Source of the DNA: Dongia_A sp035695765
GTDB taxonomy: Bacteria > Pseudomonadota > Alphaproteobacteria > Dongiales > Dongiaceae
Reading direction: 5' to 3'
Assembly: GCA_035695765.1 (NCBI GenBank)
Contig: DASRRI010000038.1
Span: 1-64,000 of the forward strand
Length of the DNA: 64,000 nt
This document shows, one piece after another, positions 42,733 through 50,797 of the stretch; position 1 is the stretch's first letter; each line of letters starts with the position of its first letter. Position numbers and translations under genes: made by a program. The notes beneath the pieces are model-generated. The model had not been told where the DNA came from. It was given only the letters and a program-made list of their open reading frames with translations, and did no database searches.

Positions 42733-43095
42733 CTATGTGCCGCTTAATCCATCTTCCTGGAGTGGCAGCTTGGCAGCGCCGCTCTTGCGCAGCCATTTGA
42801 TGCGACGTTTCTGGTAGGCGGCGATCTCGCGGTACATGGGCGTCCTGGCATCGAACTTCAGGTGCGTGATCGACACGACGAACGGCGAATCCGCGGCTCC
42901 TTCGCTATCCTCAAGCCGGCACATGATCCCACCGGGATCGCCGGCATAGGAGATCTTCGTGACGCGCCACTGCCGCGCGCATTGACGGTGAGCTCCGTGC
43001 CTGACTTCTCGCCGGCGGCGAAGCTCACTTCCTCGAGCAGCTTTTTCATCGTGATGTGAAACCGCCGCGCGCCGATACTCTCAGCGCTGCTCAGT
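42733..43095 (-). pseudogene. Chimeric remnant: hslU 3' fragment joined to a fragment of the 39396-39845 gene
   Basis: Read on the minus strand, 42978-43095 encodes SIGARRFHITMKKLLEEVSF followed by AAGEKSGTELTVNA, a diverged copy of the HslU tail segment NIGARRLQTVMEKLLEEVSF and its continuation (43745-43860). After a frame change, 42733-42977 encodes QWRVTKISYAGDPGGIMCRL, FVVSITHLKFD and AYQKRRIKWLR. That part is a paralogue of the 39396-39845 product. No single frame spans both parts and there is no credible start, so this is a broken gene. The similarity is also visible in the DNA. It lies 0.6 kb downstream of hslU. Confidence 0.7.
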
Positions 43096-43109
43096 GAAAA
43101 CGGGGCCGG

Positions 43110-43616
43110 CTATCTCGCAGCGGACTTGCACGGCTGGACGATCAGCATGATCTGGTCGACCTGCGAGCCGTCGCTGGAGAGCGGCAGCCCCAGGCGTTCG
43201 TAGTCGAGGAAATCGCGGTTCTCGAACGGTACGCGTTGGCGCGCGAGCTGGCAGAGCTTGTGCTCCATCATCCAGAGGAAGCAGCGACGGCCGAACTCCC
43301 TGGCTTTCGGCGACACCACATCGCCATGCAGCCGGCCGGTATAGTCGCGCCCGACCAGCGTCGTGATCTCCGACCCCCAGAGCCGATACCGGAAGTCGAT
43401 TCCGCGCTCATCGCGCACTACATCGAACAGCACGATCCACCGCAGCAGCGATCGGTTATCCACCGGATCGAAATCGGATCGGGACGGCAAGAGCCCCCGC
43501 CCGACGTGCCGCAGCCACCAGCGATAGGCCTGCACGAAATTGGGCGGGCTGGCGCCATCCGGAACCCAGGGTTCGACGACCGCCGTCTCCTCCGGCAATG
43601 GAAGCTTGCTGGTCAT
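43110..43616 (-). CDS. PAS_5-type domain protein
   Basis: This protein of about 168 residues has the PAS_5 layout: FVQAYRWWLRHVGRGLLPSRSDFDPVDNRSLLRWIVLFDVV, then GIDFRYRLWGSEITTLVGRDYTGR and PFENRDFLDYERLGLPLSSDG. It ends in MLIVQPCK. It is a probable small sensory or protein-binding module without an output domain. I chose the ATG at 43616; a TTG at 43658 would add 14 residues. It sits just downstream of hslU on the same strand and may be read through from hslVU. Confidence 0.7.
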   Translation of the reverse strand: MTSKLPLPEETAVVEPWVPDGASPPNFVQAYRWWLRHVGRGLLPSRSDFDPVDNRSLLRWIVLFDVVRDERGIDFRYRLWGSEITTLVGRDYTGRLHGDVVSPKAREFGRRCFLWMMEHKLCQLARQRVPFENRDFLDYERLGLPLSSDGSQVDQIMLIVQPCKSAAR

Positions 43617-43676
43617 CGCGGCAGGATAGGTCAGGTTCGGCGGGGTGCCAAGCAACAACGCACGCGATGCTCGCCG

Positions 43677-45053
43677 CTACAGGATGAATTTGCTCAGATC
43701 CGTGTTCTTCGCCAGCGGCGCCACGCGCTCGTTCACATACTTTGCATCGACCGTGAACTCACTCCCTGACTTCTCGCTGGCAGTGAAGCTCACCTCTTCG
43801 AGCAGCTTTTCCATCACGGTCTGAAGTCGGCGTGCGCCGATATTCTCGACGCTGCCGTTGATTGCGCTCGCGAGGTCGGCGATGGCGTCGATCGCGTCTT
43901 CGGTGAAGGTCAGCGCCAGCTCTTCCGTGTTGAGCAGGGCCTTGTATTGCGTGATGAGGCTGGCTTCGGGTTCAGTCAAAATCCGCTTCAGGTCATCGCG
44001 CGTCAGGGCGTTCAGCTCCACGCGGATGGGCAGGCGGCCCTGCAGCTCCGGCAAGAGGTCCGAGGGCTTCGCGATGTGGAAGGCGCCGGAGGCGATGAAC
44101 AAGATGTGGTCGGTCTTCACCGAGCCGTGCTTGGTCGAGACCGTTGTGCCTTCGATCAACGGCAGCAGGTCGCGCTGCACGCCTTCGCGGCTCACATCCG
44201 CGCCGACGCGCTCGCTGCGCGCGCAGATCTTGTCGATCTCGTCCAGGAACACGATGCCGTGCTGCTCCATCATCTGTACGGCTTCGCCCAGCACCTTCTC
44301 CTGGTCCAGCAGCTTCTCGCTCTCTTCGGCGATCAACGGCGCGTAGGCTTCGCGCACTGTCGTGCGGCGCGCCTTGGTGCGGCTGCCCAGCGCGTTGCCA
44401 AGCACTTCATTGAGGTTGATCATGCCCATGGAGGCGCCGGGCATGCCGGGGATCTCGAAGGTGGGGAGCGCGCCACCGGCGCTGTCCTTCAGCTTCAGCT
44501 CGATCTCCTTGTCGTCCAGTTCGCCGGCGCGCAGCATCTTGCGGAACTTCGAGCGCGTATCGGCGCTCGATCCTTCGCCGACCAGCGCATCGAGCACGCG
44601 CTCTTCCGCCGCCTGCTCGGCCTTGGCCTCGACCTGGCGCTTCATCTTCTCCTTGGTCATGAGGATGGAGATCTCCAGCAGGTCGCGCACGATCTGCTCG
44701 ACATCGCGGCCGACATAGCCGACCTCGGTGAACTTGGTCGCCTCGACCTTGATGAAGGGCGCCTGCGCCAGCTTTGCAAGGCGCCGCGCGATCTCGGTCT
44801 TGCCGACGCCGGTCGGGCCGATCATCAGGATGTTCTTCGGCATCACCTCTTCGCGCAGTTCCGGCGAGAGTTGCTGCCGGCGCCAACGGTTGCGCAGCGC
44901 GATCGCGACCGCGCGCTTGGCGTCGTTCTGGCCGACGATATGCCGGTCGAGCTCATGCACGATCTCGCGCGGCGTCAGCGAGCCCGCATCTGTGGCGGTG
45001 CTGGCGGTTTCGGTCTGTTTGGGCGTGCGGTTGATGTCGTCCATGCGGGTCAT
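43677..45053 (-). CDS. hslU: ATP-dependent protease ATPase subunit HslU
   Basis: This 458-residue AAA+ unfoldase forms a hexamer on HslV and feeds it substrates. Walker A is GPTGVGKTEIARRLA, Walker B is GIVFLDEIDKIC, and GYVGRDVEQIVRDLLE gives the pore loop with its Gly-Tyr-Val-Gly. An I-domain with charged helices lies in the middle. The C-terminal LSKFIL tail docks into HslV. The ATG overlaps the hslV stop (ATGA at 45050-45053). The length matches the family. A diverged copy of the last part lies at about 42978-43095. Confidence 0.97.
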   Translation of the reverse strand: MTRMDDINRTPKQTETASTATDAGSLTPREIVHELDRHIVGQNDAKRAVAIALRNRWRRQQLSPELREEVMPKNILMIGPTGVGKTEIARRLAKLAQAPFIKVEATKFTEVGYVGRDVEQIVRDLLEISILMTKEKMKRQVEAKAEQAAEERVLDALVGEGSSADTRSKFRKMLRAGELDDKEIELKLKDSAGGALPTFEIPGMPGASMGMINLNEVLGNALGSRTKARRTTVREAYAPLIAEESEKLLDQEKVLGEAVQMMEQHGIVFLDEIDKICARSERVGADVSREGVQRDLLPLIEGTTVSTKHGSVKTDHILFIASGAFHIAKPSDLLPELQGRLPIRVELNALTRDDLKRILTEPEASLITQYKALLNTEELALTFTEDAIDAIADLASAINGSVENIGARRLQTVMEKLLEEVSFTASEKSGSEFTVDAKYVNERVAPLAKNTDLSKFIL

Positions 45054-45625
45054 AGCTTCTCGAAGATCACGTTATGATTGGTGTAGATGCAGATGTCGGC
45101 GGCGATCTTCATCGCCTTCTTGGCGATCGCCTCGGCATTCATGCTGTCCACGTCGATGAGGGCGCGCGCCGCGGCCAGCGCGAACGAGCCGCCCGAGCCG
45201 ATGCCGATGAGGCCGTCCTCCGGTTCCAGCACGTCGCCCGATCCGGTGAGGATGAAACTCGTGTGCTTGTCCGCGACCGCCATCATGGCCTCGAGCCGGC
45301 GGAGATACTTGTCCTGCCGCCAATCCTTGGCCAGTTCCACGCAGGCGCGGGCGAGCTGCCCGGGATGCTTTTCCAGCTTGCCCTCCAGCCGCTCGAACAG
45401 GGTCAGCGCATCGGCGGTCGAGCCGGCGAAACCGGCAATCACGTCGCGGCCTTCACTCTTGGTGAGCCGCCGCAGCTTGCGGGCGTTGGATTTCATGATG
45501 GTGTTGCCGACGCTGACCTGGCCGTCGCCGGCCAGCACCACGTCACTCCCCTTGCGCACCAGCAGAATGGTCGTGCCGTGCCAGGGTGCGAGCCCGTGCC
45601 GGGCCCTATCTTCCGCTTCGCTCAT
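45050..45625 (-). CDS. hslV: ATP-dependent protease proteolytic subunit HslV
   Basis: This 191-residue N-terminal-nucleophile peptidase makes up the double hexamer of the HslUV protease. The catalytic Thr follows the short leader in HGTTILLVRKG. Other family segments are VVLAGDGQVSVGNTIMK, VIAGFAGSTADALTLFERLEGKLE, DVLEPEDGLIGIGSGGSFALAAARAL and ICIYTNHNV. The ATG at 45625 leaves a 16-residue propeptide-like leader; longer frames upstream run into repeat DNA. It is divergent from hisB, a usual order in alphaproteobacteria. Confidence 0.96.
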   Translation of the reverse strand: MSEAEDRARHGLAPWHGTTILLVRKGSDVVLAGDGQVSVGNTIMKSNARKLRRLTKSEGRDVIAGFAGSTADALTLFERLEGKLEKHPGQLARACVELAKDWRQDKYLRRLEAMMAVADKHTSFILTGSGDVLEPEDGLIGIGSGGSFALAAARALIDVDSMNAEAIAKKAMKIAADICIYTNHNVIFEKL

Positions 45626-45673
45626 GGCTAGCAAATAAGCGCCTCCCGTTAACGAATCAAGGTGACGCAAAGC

Positions 45674-45747
45674 GTCATCCCCGGGTTCGACCTGGGCTCG
45701 ACCCGGGGACCCAAGCTTGGGTTGCCGGGTCAAGCCCGGCAATGACG
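45674..45747. repeat. Composite palindromic repeat between hslV and hisB
   Basis: CCCCGGGT (45679-45686) pairs with ACCCGGGG (45701-45708), and TTGCCGGG (45722-45729) with CCCGGCAA (45735-45742). The outer ends, GTCAT and ATGAC, are also complementary. The same GTCATCCCGGG opening is found at 884-895. It sits in the divergent hslV/hisB promoter gap, so it may affect either promoter. Confidence 0.65.
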
Positions 45748-45822
45748 AAAAAAGGGGCGTTAACCCTGGCATTCCAACGCCTTCGCTGCTAAAAGGCGCG
45801 CCGAAGCAGGGAGGAGCCCCCG

Positions 45823-46437
45823 ATGGCCCGGCAGGTTGCACGGCAAGGCAAGGTCGAGCGCAAGACCAAGGAGACCGAGATCGCGGTCGCCGTGGATCTG
45901 GACGGGTCGGGCAAGTCCGAAATCTCGACCGGGATCGGATTCCTCGATCACATGCTGGACCAGCTGTCCCGACATTCCCTGATCGACATCAAGCTCAAGG
46001 CCAAGGGCGACCTCCACATCGATTTCCACCACACCACCGAAGACACCGGCATCTGCATCGGCGAGGCGGTGGCGAAGGCGCTCGGCGAGCGCAAGGGCAT
46101 CCGCCGCTGGGGCGAGGCGACGGTCCCGATGGACGAGACCCTGACCCGCGTCGCCCTGGATGCCTCCAACCGGCCGTACCTCATCTGGAAGGTGAATTTC
46201 TCCAAGCCGAAGCTGGGCGAGATGGACACCGAACTGTTCAAGGAATGGTTCCAGGCCTTCGCGCAGAATGCCGGCCTCACCTTGCACATCGAGAACCTCT
46301 ACGGCGAGAACAACCACCACATCGTGGAGAGCTGCTTCAAAGGCCTCGCCCGCGCGCTAAGGCAGGCGATCGAGATCGACCCCCGCAAGTCGGACGCCGT
46401 GCCGTCGACCAAGGGTGTGTTGGGGGGATCGCTGTGA
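45823..46437 (+). CDS. hisB: Imidazoleglycerol-phosphate dehydratase
   Basis: This 204-residue HisB catalyses the sixth step of histidine synthesis, dehydrating imidazoleglycerol phosphate with bound Mn. The duplicated metal-binding motifs are visible: LDHMLDQLSRHSLID with DFHHTTEDTGICIGEA, and LHIENLYGENNHHIVESCFKGLARAL. It is the monofunctional form, without the phosphatase domain of enteric HisB. GGGAGGAG precedes the ATG. It opens the his operon. Confidence 0.97.
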   Translation: MARQVARQGKVERKTKETEIAVAVDLDGSGKSEISTGIGFLDHMLDQLSRHSLIDIKLKAKGDLHIDFHHTTEDTGICIGEAVAKALGERKGIRRWGEATVPMDETLTRVALDASNRPYLIWKVNFSKPKLGEMDTELFKEWFQAFAQNAGLTLHIENLYGENNHHIVESCFKGLARALRQAIEIDPRKSDAVPSTKGVLGGSL

Positions 46438-46465
46438 TAGAGCAGCTGTGGAACCCGACTTCGAA

Positions 46466-46585
46466 TCTTGTTCCCCCTCCCCCGACACGGGGGATGGTTG
46501 GGGCGGGGGAAGCCGCGCCCGGGTGTGAGACAGTCTTCGCTCGCTTCCCCCTCCCTAGCCCTCCCCCATTTTGGGGGAGGGGATT
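46466..46585. repeat. GC-rich palindromic element in the hisB-hisH gap
   Basis: This element of about 115 bp has hairpins at both ends. The right one is CTCCCCC (46561-46567) with GGGGGAG (46573-46579) and a 5-nt loop. The core contains GGGGGAAGCCGCGCC and GTCTTCGCTCGCT. A second copy in the same orientation lies in the hisA-hisF gap (48641-48752). It is non-coding. It may shape his mRNA processing or stability. Confidence 0.7.
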
Positions 46586-46651
46586 CCAGCGTCCTTGGCA
46601 CGCGGCGATGCGTCGCCACCACCACACCCGCACCTAGCCCGGACCCGATCC

Positions 46652-47287
46652 ATGATCGTTGCGATCGTCGATTACGGGGCCGGAAATCTCCGCTCCGCTG
46701 AGAAGGCATTGGCTGCGGCCGCCGGTGATTCCGCGCGCGTCATCGTCACCGCGGATCCCGATGCGGTGCGCAAGGCCGACCGCGTGGTCCTGCCCGGCGT
46801 CGGCGCCTTCGCCGATTGCAAACGTGGGCTCGATTCCCTCCCCGGCATGGTCGAGGCGCTGGAAGACGCGGTGCTGAAACAGGGCAAGCCGTTCCTCGGC
46901 ATCTGCGTCGGCATGCAATTGATGGCGAGCCAGGGTGTCGAGTTCGGCACGCACAAGGGCCTTGACTGGATCAAGGGCAAGGTCGTGGTGCTCGATCCCG
47001 CCGACCAATCCCTGCGCATTCCGCAGATGGGCTGGAACGATCTCGAGCTCACCGATGTTGCGCATCCGGCCCTCGCAGGAACAAAGACCGGCGATCACGC
47101 TTATTTCGTCCATTCCTACCATTTCGTGGCAGAGCGGCCGCAGGACGTGCTTGCCAGCGTCGAATATGGCGGGCCTGTGACGGCGATCGTCGGGCGCGAC
47201 AACCTCCTGGGCGTACAGTTTCATCCTGAAAAAAGCCAGCGGGTGGGGTTGACTCTCCTCAAGAGCTTCCTGAAGTGGAATCCGTGA
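46652..47287 (+). CDS. hisH: Imidazole glycerol phosphate synthase, glutaminase subunit
   Basis: This 211-residue class I glutamine amidotransferase releases ammonia from Gln and passes it to HisF. The start is MIVAIVDYGAGNLRSAEKAL. The nucleophile Cys lies in PFLGICVGMQLMA, and the His-Glu of the triad in LGVQFHPEKSQRVG. FVHSYHF and the PQMGWNDLEL strand are typical of HisH. It follows the GC-rich palindromic element and precedes a GNAT gene by 1 nt. Confidence 0.97.
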   Translation: MIVAIVDYGAGNLRSAEKALAAAAGDSARVIVTADPDAVRKADRVVLPGVGAFADCKRGLDSLPGMVEALEDAVLKQGKPFLGICVGMQLMASQGVEFGTHKGLDWIKGKVVVLDPADQSLRIPQMGWNDLELTDVAHPALAGTKTGDHAYFVHSYHFVAERPQDVLASVEYGGPVTAIVGRDNLLGVQFHPEKSQRVGLTLLKSFLKWNP

Positions 47288-47288
47288 C

Positions 47289-47867
47289 ATGACCGAGATG
47301 CCCAAGGCCGACACCAGGGTCGAAATGATCACCAAGCTCTCGCGCGGCGATCTGTCCGATCTGTGCCAGGCCGCCGAGGATGCGATCGTCGCGGGCGGTG
47401 GGTTCGGCTGGCTGAAGCCGCCGCGCCGCGATGTCATGGAAAGCTACTGGAAAGGCGTGCTGATGGTGCCGGAGCGCACGCTCATCGTCGGGCGCCTCGA
47501 CAACGTCATCGTCGGCTCCGCACAGCTCGTGCGCCCCACCAAGAACAACGAAGCGCAGGCCCATAGCGGGCAATTGACCACCAGCTTCATGGCGCCCTGG
47601 GCGCGCGGCCACGGCCTCGCCCGCATGATCACGGAGGGCGTGGAGAACCACGCGCGCAGCCTCGGCCTGCGTGTCCTCAATCTCGACGTGCGCGAAACGC
47701 AGGAAGCCGCAATCACACTCTACCGCTCCCTCGGCTATCACGAGATCGGGCGGCATGCACATTATGCGCGGGTGAATGGCGTCCATGTCGCCGGCCTTTA
47801 TTTCTGGAAAGACCTCACCGACAACGGCAATGGCAACGGGGGCAATGGCAACGGGGCCAGTTCATGA
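47289..47867 (+). CDS. GNAT-family N-acetyltransferase inside the his operon
   Basis: This 192-residue protein has the GNAT core: VIVGSAQLVRPTKNNEAQ on beta4, then the acetyl-CoA site SFMAPWARGHGLARMITEGV (the R-G-x-G-x-A motif), and LNLDVRETQEAAITLYRSLGYHEIG, which is motif B. A C-terminal tail of Asn-Gly repeats (NGNGNGGNGNG) is odd and probably disordered. It is placed between hisH and hisA with 1-nt spacing and an ATGA overlap, so it is co-translated with histidine enzymes. The substrate is unknown, and it is not a known biosynthetic step. Confidence 0.85.
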   Translation: MTEMPKADTRVEMITKLSRGDLSDLCQAAEDAIVAGGGFGWLKPPRRDVMESYWKGVLMVPERTLIVGRLDNVIVGSAQLVRPTKNNEAQAHSGQLTTSFMAPWARGHGLARMITEGVENHARSLGLRVLNLDVRETQEAAITLYRSLGYHEIGRHAHYARVNGVHVAGLYFWKDLTDNGNGNGGNGNGASS

Positions 47868-48616
47868 TCCTGTTTCCCGCCATCGATTTGAAGGACGGCC
47901 AGTGCGTGCGCCTGGTCAAAGGCGACATGCAGCAGGCTACCGTTTTCAATGCTGATCCGGCGGATCAGGCGCGCCGCTTTGCGGGTTCCGGCGCCGAGTG
48001 GCTACACCTGGTCGACCTCAACGGCGCCTTCGCCGGCAAGCCGGTGAATGCAGCGGCGGTCGACGCGATCCTGAAATCCGTGACGATCCCCGTGCAGCTC
48101 GGCGGCGGCATCCGCGACCTCGCGCGCATCGAGGATTGGTTCCAACGCGGCATCGCGCGCGTGATTCTGGGAACCATCGCACTGAAGAACCCCGCGCTCG
48201 TCAAAGAAGCCTGCCGCAAATTTCCCGGCAAGATCGCCGTCGGCATCGACGCCAAGGGCGGCAAGGTCGCGGTCGAAGGCTGGGCCGAAACCAGCGACGT
48301 CACTGCTTTGGATCTTGCGCGCAAGTTCGAGGATGCCGGCGTGGCTGCGATCATTTTCACCGACATCGACCGCGATGGCCTGCTTCAAGGTGTGAACGTC
48401 ACGAGCACTGCCGAGCTGGCGCGCAGCATCTCCATCCCCGTCATCGCCTCCGGCGGCGTCTCATCGCTCGCAGACATCGAGGCGCTGCTCAAAGTGGCGC
48501 CGAGCACGCGCACCCATGGCGGCGGCATCATCGGCGTGATCTCCGGCCGCGCGCTGTACGACGGCAGTCTCGACCTCGCCGCCGCGCTAAAGCGGCTGAA
48601 GGAAGCGGCGAGATGA
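47864..48616 (+). CDS. hisA: ProFAR isomerase
   Basis: This 250-residue TIM barrel isomerises ProFAR to PRFAR in histidine synthesis. The N-terminal MILFPAIDLKDGQCVRLVKGD carries the catalytic Asp. VQLGGGIRDLARIEDWF, FTDIDRDGLLQGVN (second Asp) and ASGGVSSLADIEALL form the phosphate sites. The ATG overlaps the GNAT stop (ATGA at 47864-47867). Confidence 0.97.
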   Translation: MILFPAIDLKDGQCVRLVKGDMQQATVFNADPADQARRFAGSGAEWLHLVDLNGAFAGKPVNAAAVDAILKSVTIPVQLGGGIRDLARIEDWFQRGIARVILGTIALKNPALVKEACRKFPGKIAVGIDAKGGKVAVEGWAETSDVTALDLARKFEDAGVAAIIFTDIDRDGLLQGVNVTSTAELARSISIPVIASGGVSSLADIEALLKVAPSTRTHGGGIIGVISGRALYDGSLDLAAALKRLKEAAR

Positions 48617-48640
48617 GCGGCCTTCTCCAAAAAAAGAATT

Positions 48641-48752
48641 TCCTCCCCCAACATGGGGGAGGGCTAGGGAGGGGGAAGCCGCGCCTCCGCCGGAATGAGT
48701 CTTCGCTCGCTGCCCCCTCCCTACCCTCCCCCTTCTGGGGAGGAGGTCCTCT
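48641..48752. repeat. GC-rich palindromic element in the hisA-hisF gap
   Basis: This is the second copy of the element at 46466-46585, in the same orientation. CCTCCCCC (48642-48649) pairs with GGGGGAGG (48655-48662), the core is GGGGGAAGCCGCGCC, GTCTTCGCTCGCT is followed by CCCCCTCCCTA, and a second C-rich/G-rich hairpin ends it. It splits hisA from hisF by 160 nt. Confidence 0.7.
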
Positions 48753-48776
48753 TGTCGGGCGAGAAGGTGCGCTGCC

Positions 48777-49535
48777 ATGCTGAAAATGCGCGTCATCCCC
48801 TGCCTCGACGTGAAGGACGGCCGCACCGTCAAGGGCGTCAACTTCGTGAACCTGGTCGATGCCGGCGATCCGGTCGAGCAGGCGAAGCTCTACGACGAAG
48901 CCGGCGCGGATGAGCTCTGCTTCCTCGACATCACTGCGAGCCATGAGAATCGCGACACGCTCTATGACGTGGTGGCGAAGACGGCCTCGGCCTGCTTCAT
49001 GCCGCTGACCGTCGGCGGCGGGGTGCGCAGGCCTGAGGATATCCGCAAGCTCCTGCTGGCCGGCGCCGACAAGGTCTCCATCAACACGGCCGCAGTGAAG
49101 GAGCCGGACTTCGTGCGCCAGGCCGCCGAGAAATTCGGCGCGCAATGCATCACTGTCTCGATCGACGCCAAGCAGGTGGCGTCGGAGCGCTACGAAATCT
49201 TCACCCACGGCGGCCGCACCCCGACCGGCATCGACGCCGTCGCCTTTGCACGGCAGGTGACGGAGCTCGGCGCTGGCGAGCTGCTCGTCACCTCGATGGA
49301 CCGCGACGGCACCAAGCAGGGCTACAACATTCCGCTCACGCGGGCGATCGCCGATGCGGTGCGCGTGCCCGTGATCGCTTCTGGCGGCGTCGGGACACTC
49401 GACCATCTGGTCGAAGGCATCCGTGATGCCCACGCCACCGCTGTGCTCGCCGCCTCGATCTTTCACTTCGGAACCTATACGATCAGCGAGGCCAAGACGC
49501 ACATGGCGAAAGCCGGAATTCCGATGCGCCCCTGA
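48777..49535 (+). CDS. hisF: Imidazole glycerol phosphate synthase, cyclase subunit
   Basis: This 252-residue TIM barrel joins ammonia from HisH with PRFAR to give IGP and AICAR. The first catalytic Asp is in MRVIPCLDVKDGRTVKG. LTVGGGVRRPEDI, FTHGGRTPTGIDAVAFA, TSMDRDGTKQGYN (second catalytic Asp) and ASGGVGTLDHLVEG follow. The ATG at 48777 has AAGG about 10 nt upstream and lies just after the palindromic element. Confidence 0.97.
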   Translation: MLKMRVIPCLDVKDGRTVKGVNFVNLVDAGDPVEQAKLYDEAGADELCFLDITASHENRDTLYDVVAKTASACFMPLTVGGGVRRPEDIRKLLLAGADKVSINTAAVKEPDFVRQAAEKFGAQCITVSIDAKQVASERYEIFTHGGRTPTGIDAVAFARQVTELGAGELLVTSMDRDGTKQGYNIPLTRAIADAVRVPVIASGGVGTLDHLVEGIRDAHATAVLAASIFHFGTYTISEAKTHMAKAGIPMRP

Positions 49536-49561
49536 ATGGCGGATTAGTGGAGGAGAGACCG

Positions 49562-49891
49562 ATGTCCGATTGGGAAGGTGTGCTGGAGCGGCTCCACGCC
49601 ACCATCGCGGCGCGCAAGACCGCCGATCCCGGCAGCTCCTATACGGCAAAGCTGCTGCATCAGGGCCGCGCCGTGATCGCGAAGAAGATGGGCGAGGAAG
49701 CGGTGGAGACCGCCATTGCCGCCGTCGCCAGGGACAGCGACGCCGTGGTCTCGGAAAGCGCCGACCTCATTTATCACCTGTTGGTGCTGTGGGCCGATTG
49801 CGGCATCGAGCCAGAGGAAGTGTGGAACAAGCTGGCGGCGCGTGAAGGCATGTCGGGCCTCACCGAGAAAGCATCGCGGCCCCAGGTCTGA
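49562..49891 (+). CDS. hisE: Phosphoribosyl-ATP diphosphatase
   Basis: This 109-residue stand-alone HisE hydrolyses PR-ATP to PR-AMP, the second step of histidine synthesis. The MazG-like metal site is KKMGEEAVETAIAAV with VSESADLIYHLLVLWADCGI, which keeps the Glu-Glu, Glu and Asp ligands. This form is the active one; compare the altered paralogue at 55938-56291. The start at 49562 follows GGAGGAGAGACCG. Confidence 0.95.
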   Translation: MSDWEGVLERLHATIAARKTADPGSSYTAKLLHQGRAVIAKKMGEEAVETAIAAVARDSDAVVSESADLIYHLLVLWADCGIEPEEVWNKLAAREGMSGLTEKASRPQV

Positions 49892-49901
49892 GGAGGCAAT
49901 G

Positions 49902-50264
49902 ATGAGCTACGACACCAACAACATCTTCGCCAAGATCCTGCGCGGCGAGATCCCCTGCGCCAAGATCTACGAGGACGAGCACGTCCTTGCTTTCAATGAC
50001 ATCCGCCCGCAGGCCAGGGTCCATGCCCTGGTGGTCCCCAAGGGCGCCTATGTCTCGGCCCAGGATTTCGGCGAGAAGGCGAGCGCGGCGGAGATCACCG
50101 CCGTGCAGCGCGCGATCTCAAAGATCGCGAAGGATTTGGGCGTCGCCGAAACCGGCTACCGCCTGATCGCCAACAGCGGCGCTCACGGCCACCAGGAAGT
50201 GCCGCACTACCACGTCCACATCCTCGGCGGCCAGCCGATGGGCAAGATGGTGCATTTGCCGTAA
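49902..50264 (+). CDS. HIT-family nucleotide-binding hydrolase
   Basis: This 120-residue histidine-triad protein of the HINT branch hydrolyses nucleoside phosphoramidates or related adducts. The HIT motif is VPHYHVHILGG. FAKILRGEIPCAKIYEDEHVLAFNDI and ARVHALVVPKGAY are typical of the N-terminal part. AGGAGG (49891-49896) lies 5 nt before the ATG at 49902; an ATG at 49899 would be too close. It is the last gene of the his operon and convergent with the DUF1772 gene. Confidence 0.95.
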   Translation: MSYDTNNIFAKILRGEIPCAKIYEDEHVLAFNDIRPQARVHALVVPKGAYVSAQDFGEKASAAEITAVQRAISKIAKDLGVAETGYRLIANSGAHGHQEVPHYHVHILGGQPMGKMVHLP

Positions 50265-50271
50265 GGCCTGG

Positions 50272-50751
50272 CTACTGCAGCAGCGCGAACACAAACAGCC
50301 CCATCGCTATGATGCATTCGGCGGTGCGCACGTGGTTCCACCTCGTCCAGTCCCGCACATAGTCCGACCAGCGGCGCGCGCTGTCCGGTCCTTCAGGATC
50401 GAGTGCGGCAAGTGCCTTGTTGAGTGGGACATTGCCGCGCATCGTCACGAGAATCGATCCTAGCAGATAGGCTGCGCCTCCAATCAGAACGTCGGCGCTC
50501 CTGCTGCCTTCCCAGCGCAGCGCTGCCATGACCATCGCGGCGATGGAGACGGCACCGGTCCCCATGAAGATCAACAGGAACAGCCGGTTGAGGACCGTGA
50601 CGTTGATTGCTTGCATGGCGCGGATGCCCTCTACCGGTGCCAGTCGTGCGAGCGCCGCCATCACGAAATTGGAAAAGGCGAAGAACACGCCGCCCATCAA
50701 TCCGCTGCCCAGCGCGCACAATAAGATGAGAAAAGTGAACAACGTATCCAT
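50272..50751 (-). CDS. DUF1772 family membrane protein
   Basis: This 159-residue inner-membrane protein has four hydrophobic spans, starting with LFTFLILLCALGSGLMGGVFFAF. The DUF1772 signature sits in the second half: TMRGNVPLNKALAAL, then WSDYVRDWTRWNHVRT. The family includes anthrone-oxygenase-like proteins from fungi, but bacterial members have no assigned function. It lies downstream of the MarR gene on the same strand and could share its transcript. Confidence 0.82.
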   Translation of the reverse strand: MDTLFTFLILLCALGSGLMGGVFFAFSNFVMAALARLAPVEGIRAMQAINVTVLNRLFLLIFMGTGAVSIAAMVMAALRWEGSRSADVLIGGAAYLLGSILVTMRGNVPLNKALAALDPEGPDSARRWSDYVRDWTRWNHVRTAECIIAMGLFVFALLQ

Positions 50752-50797
50752 GTGCCCCCCCCCCGATTAGGCGTGGGAAGGTAGCACAGACTCCGCG

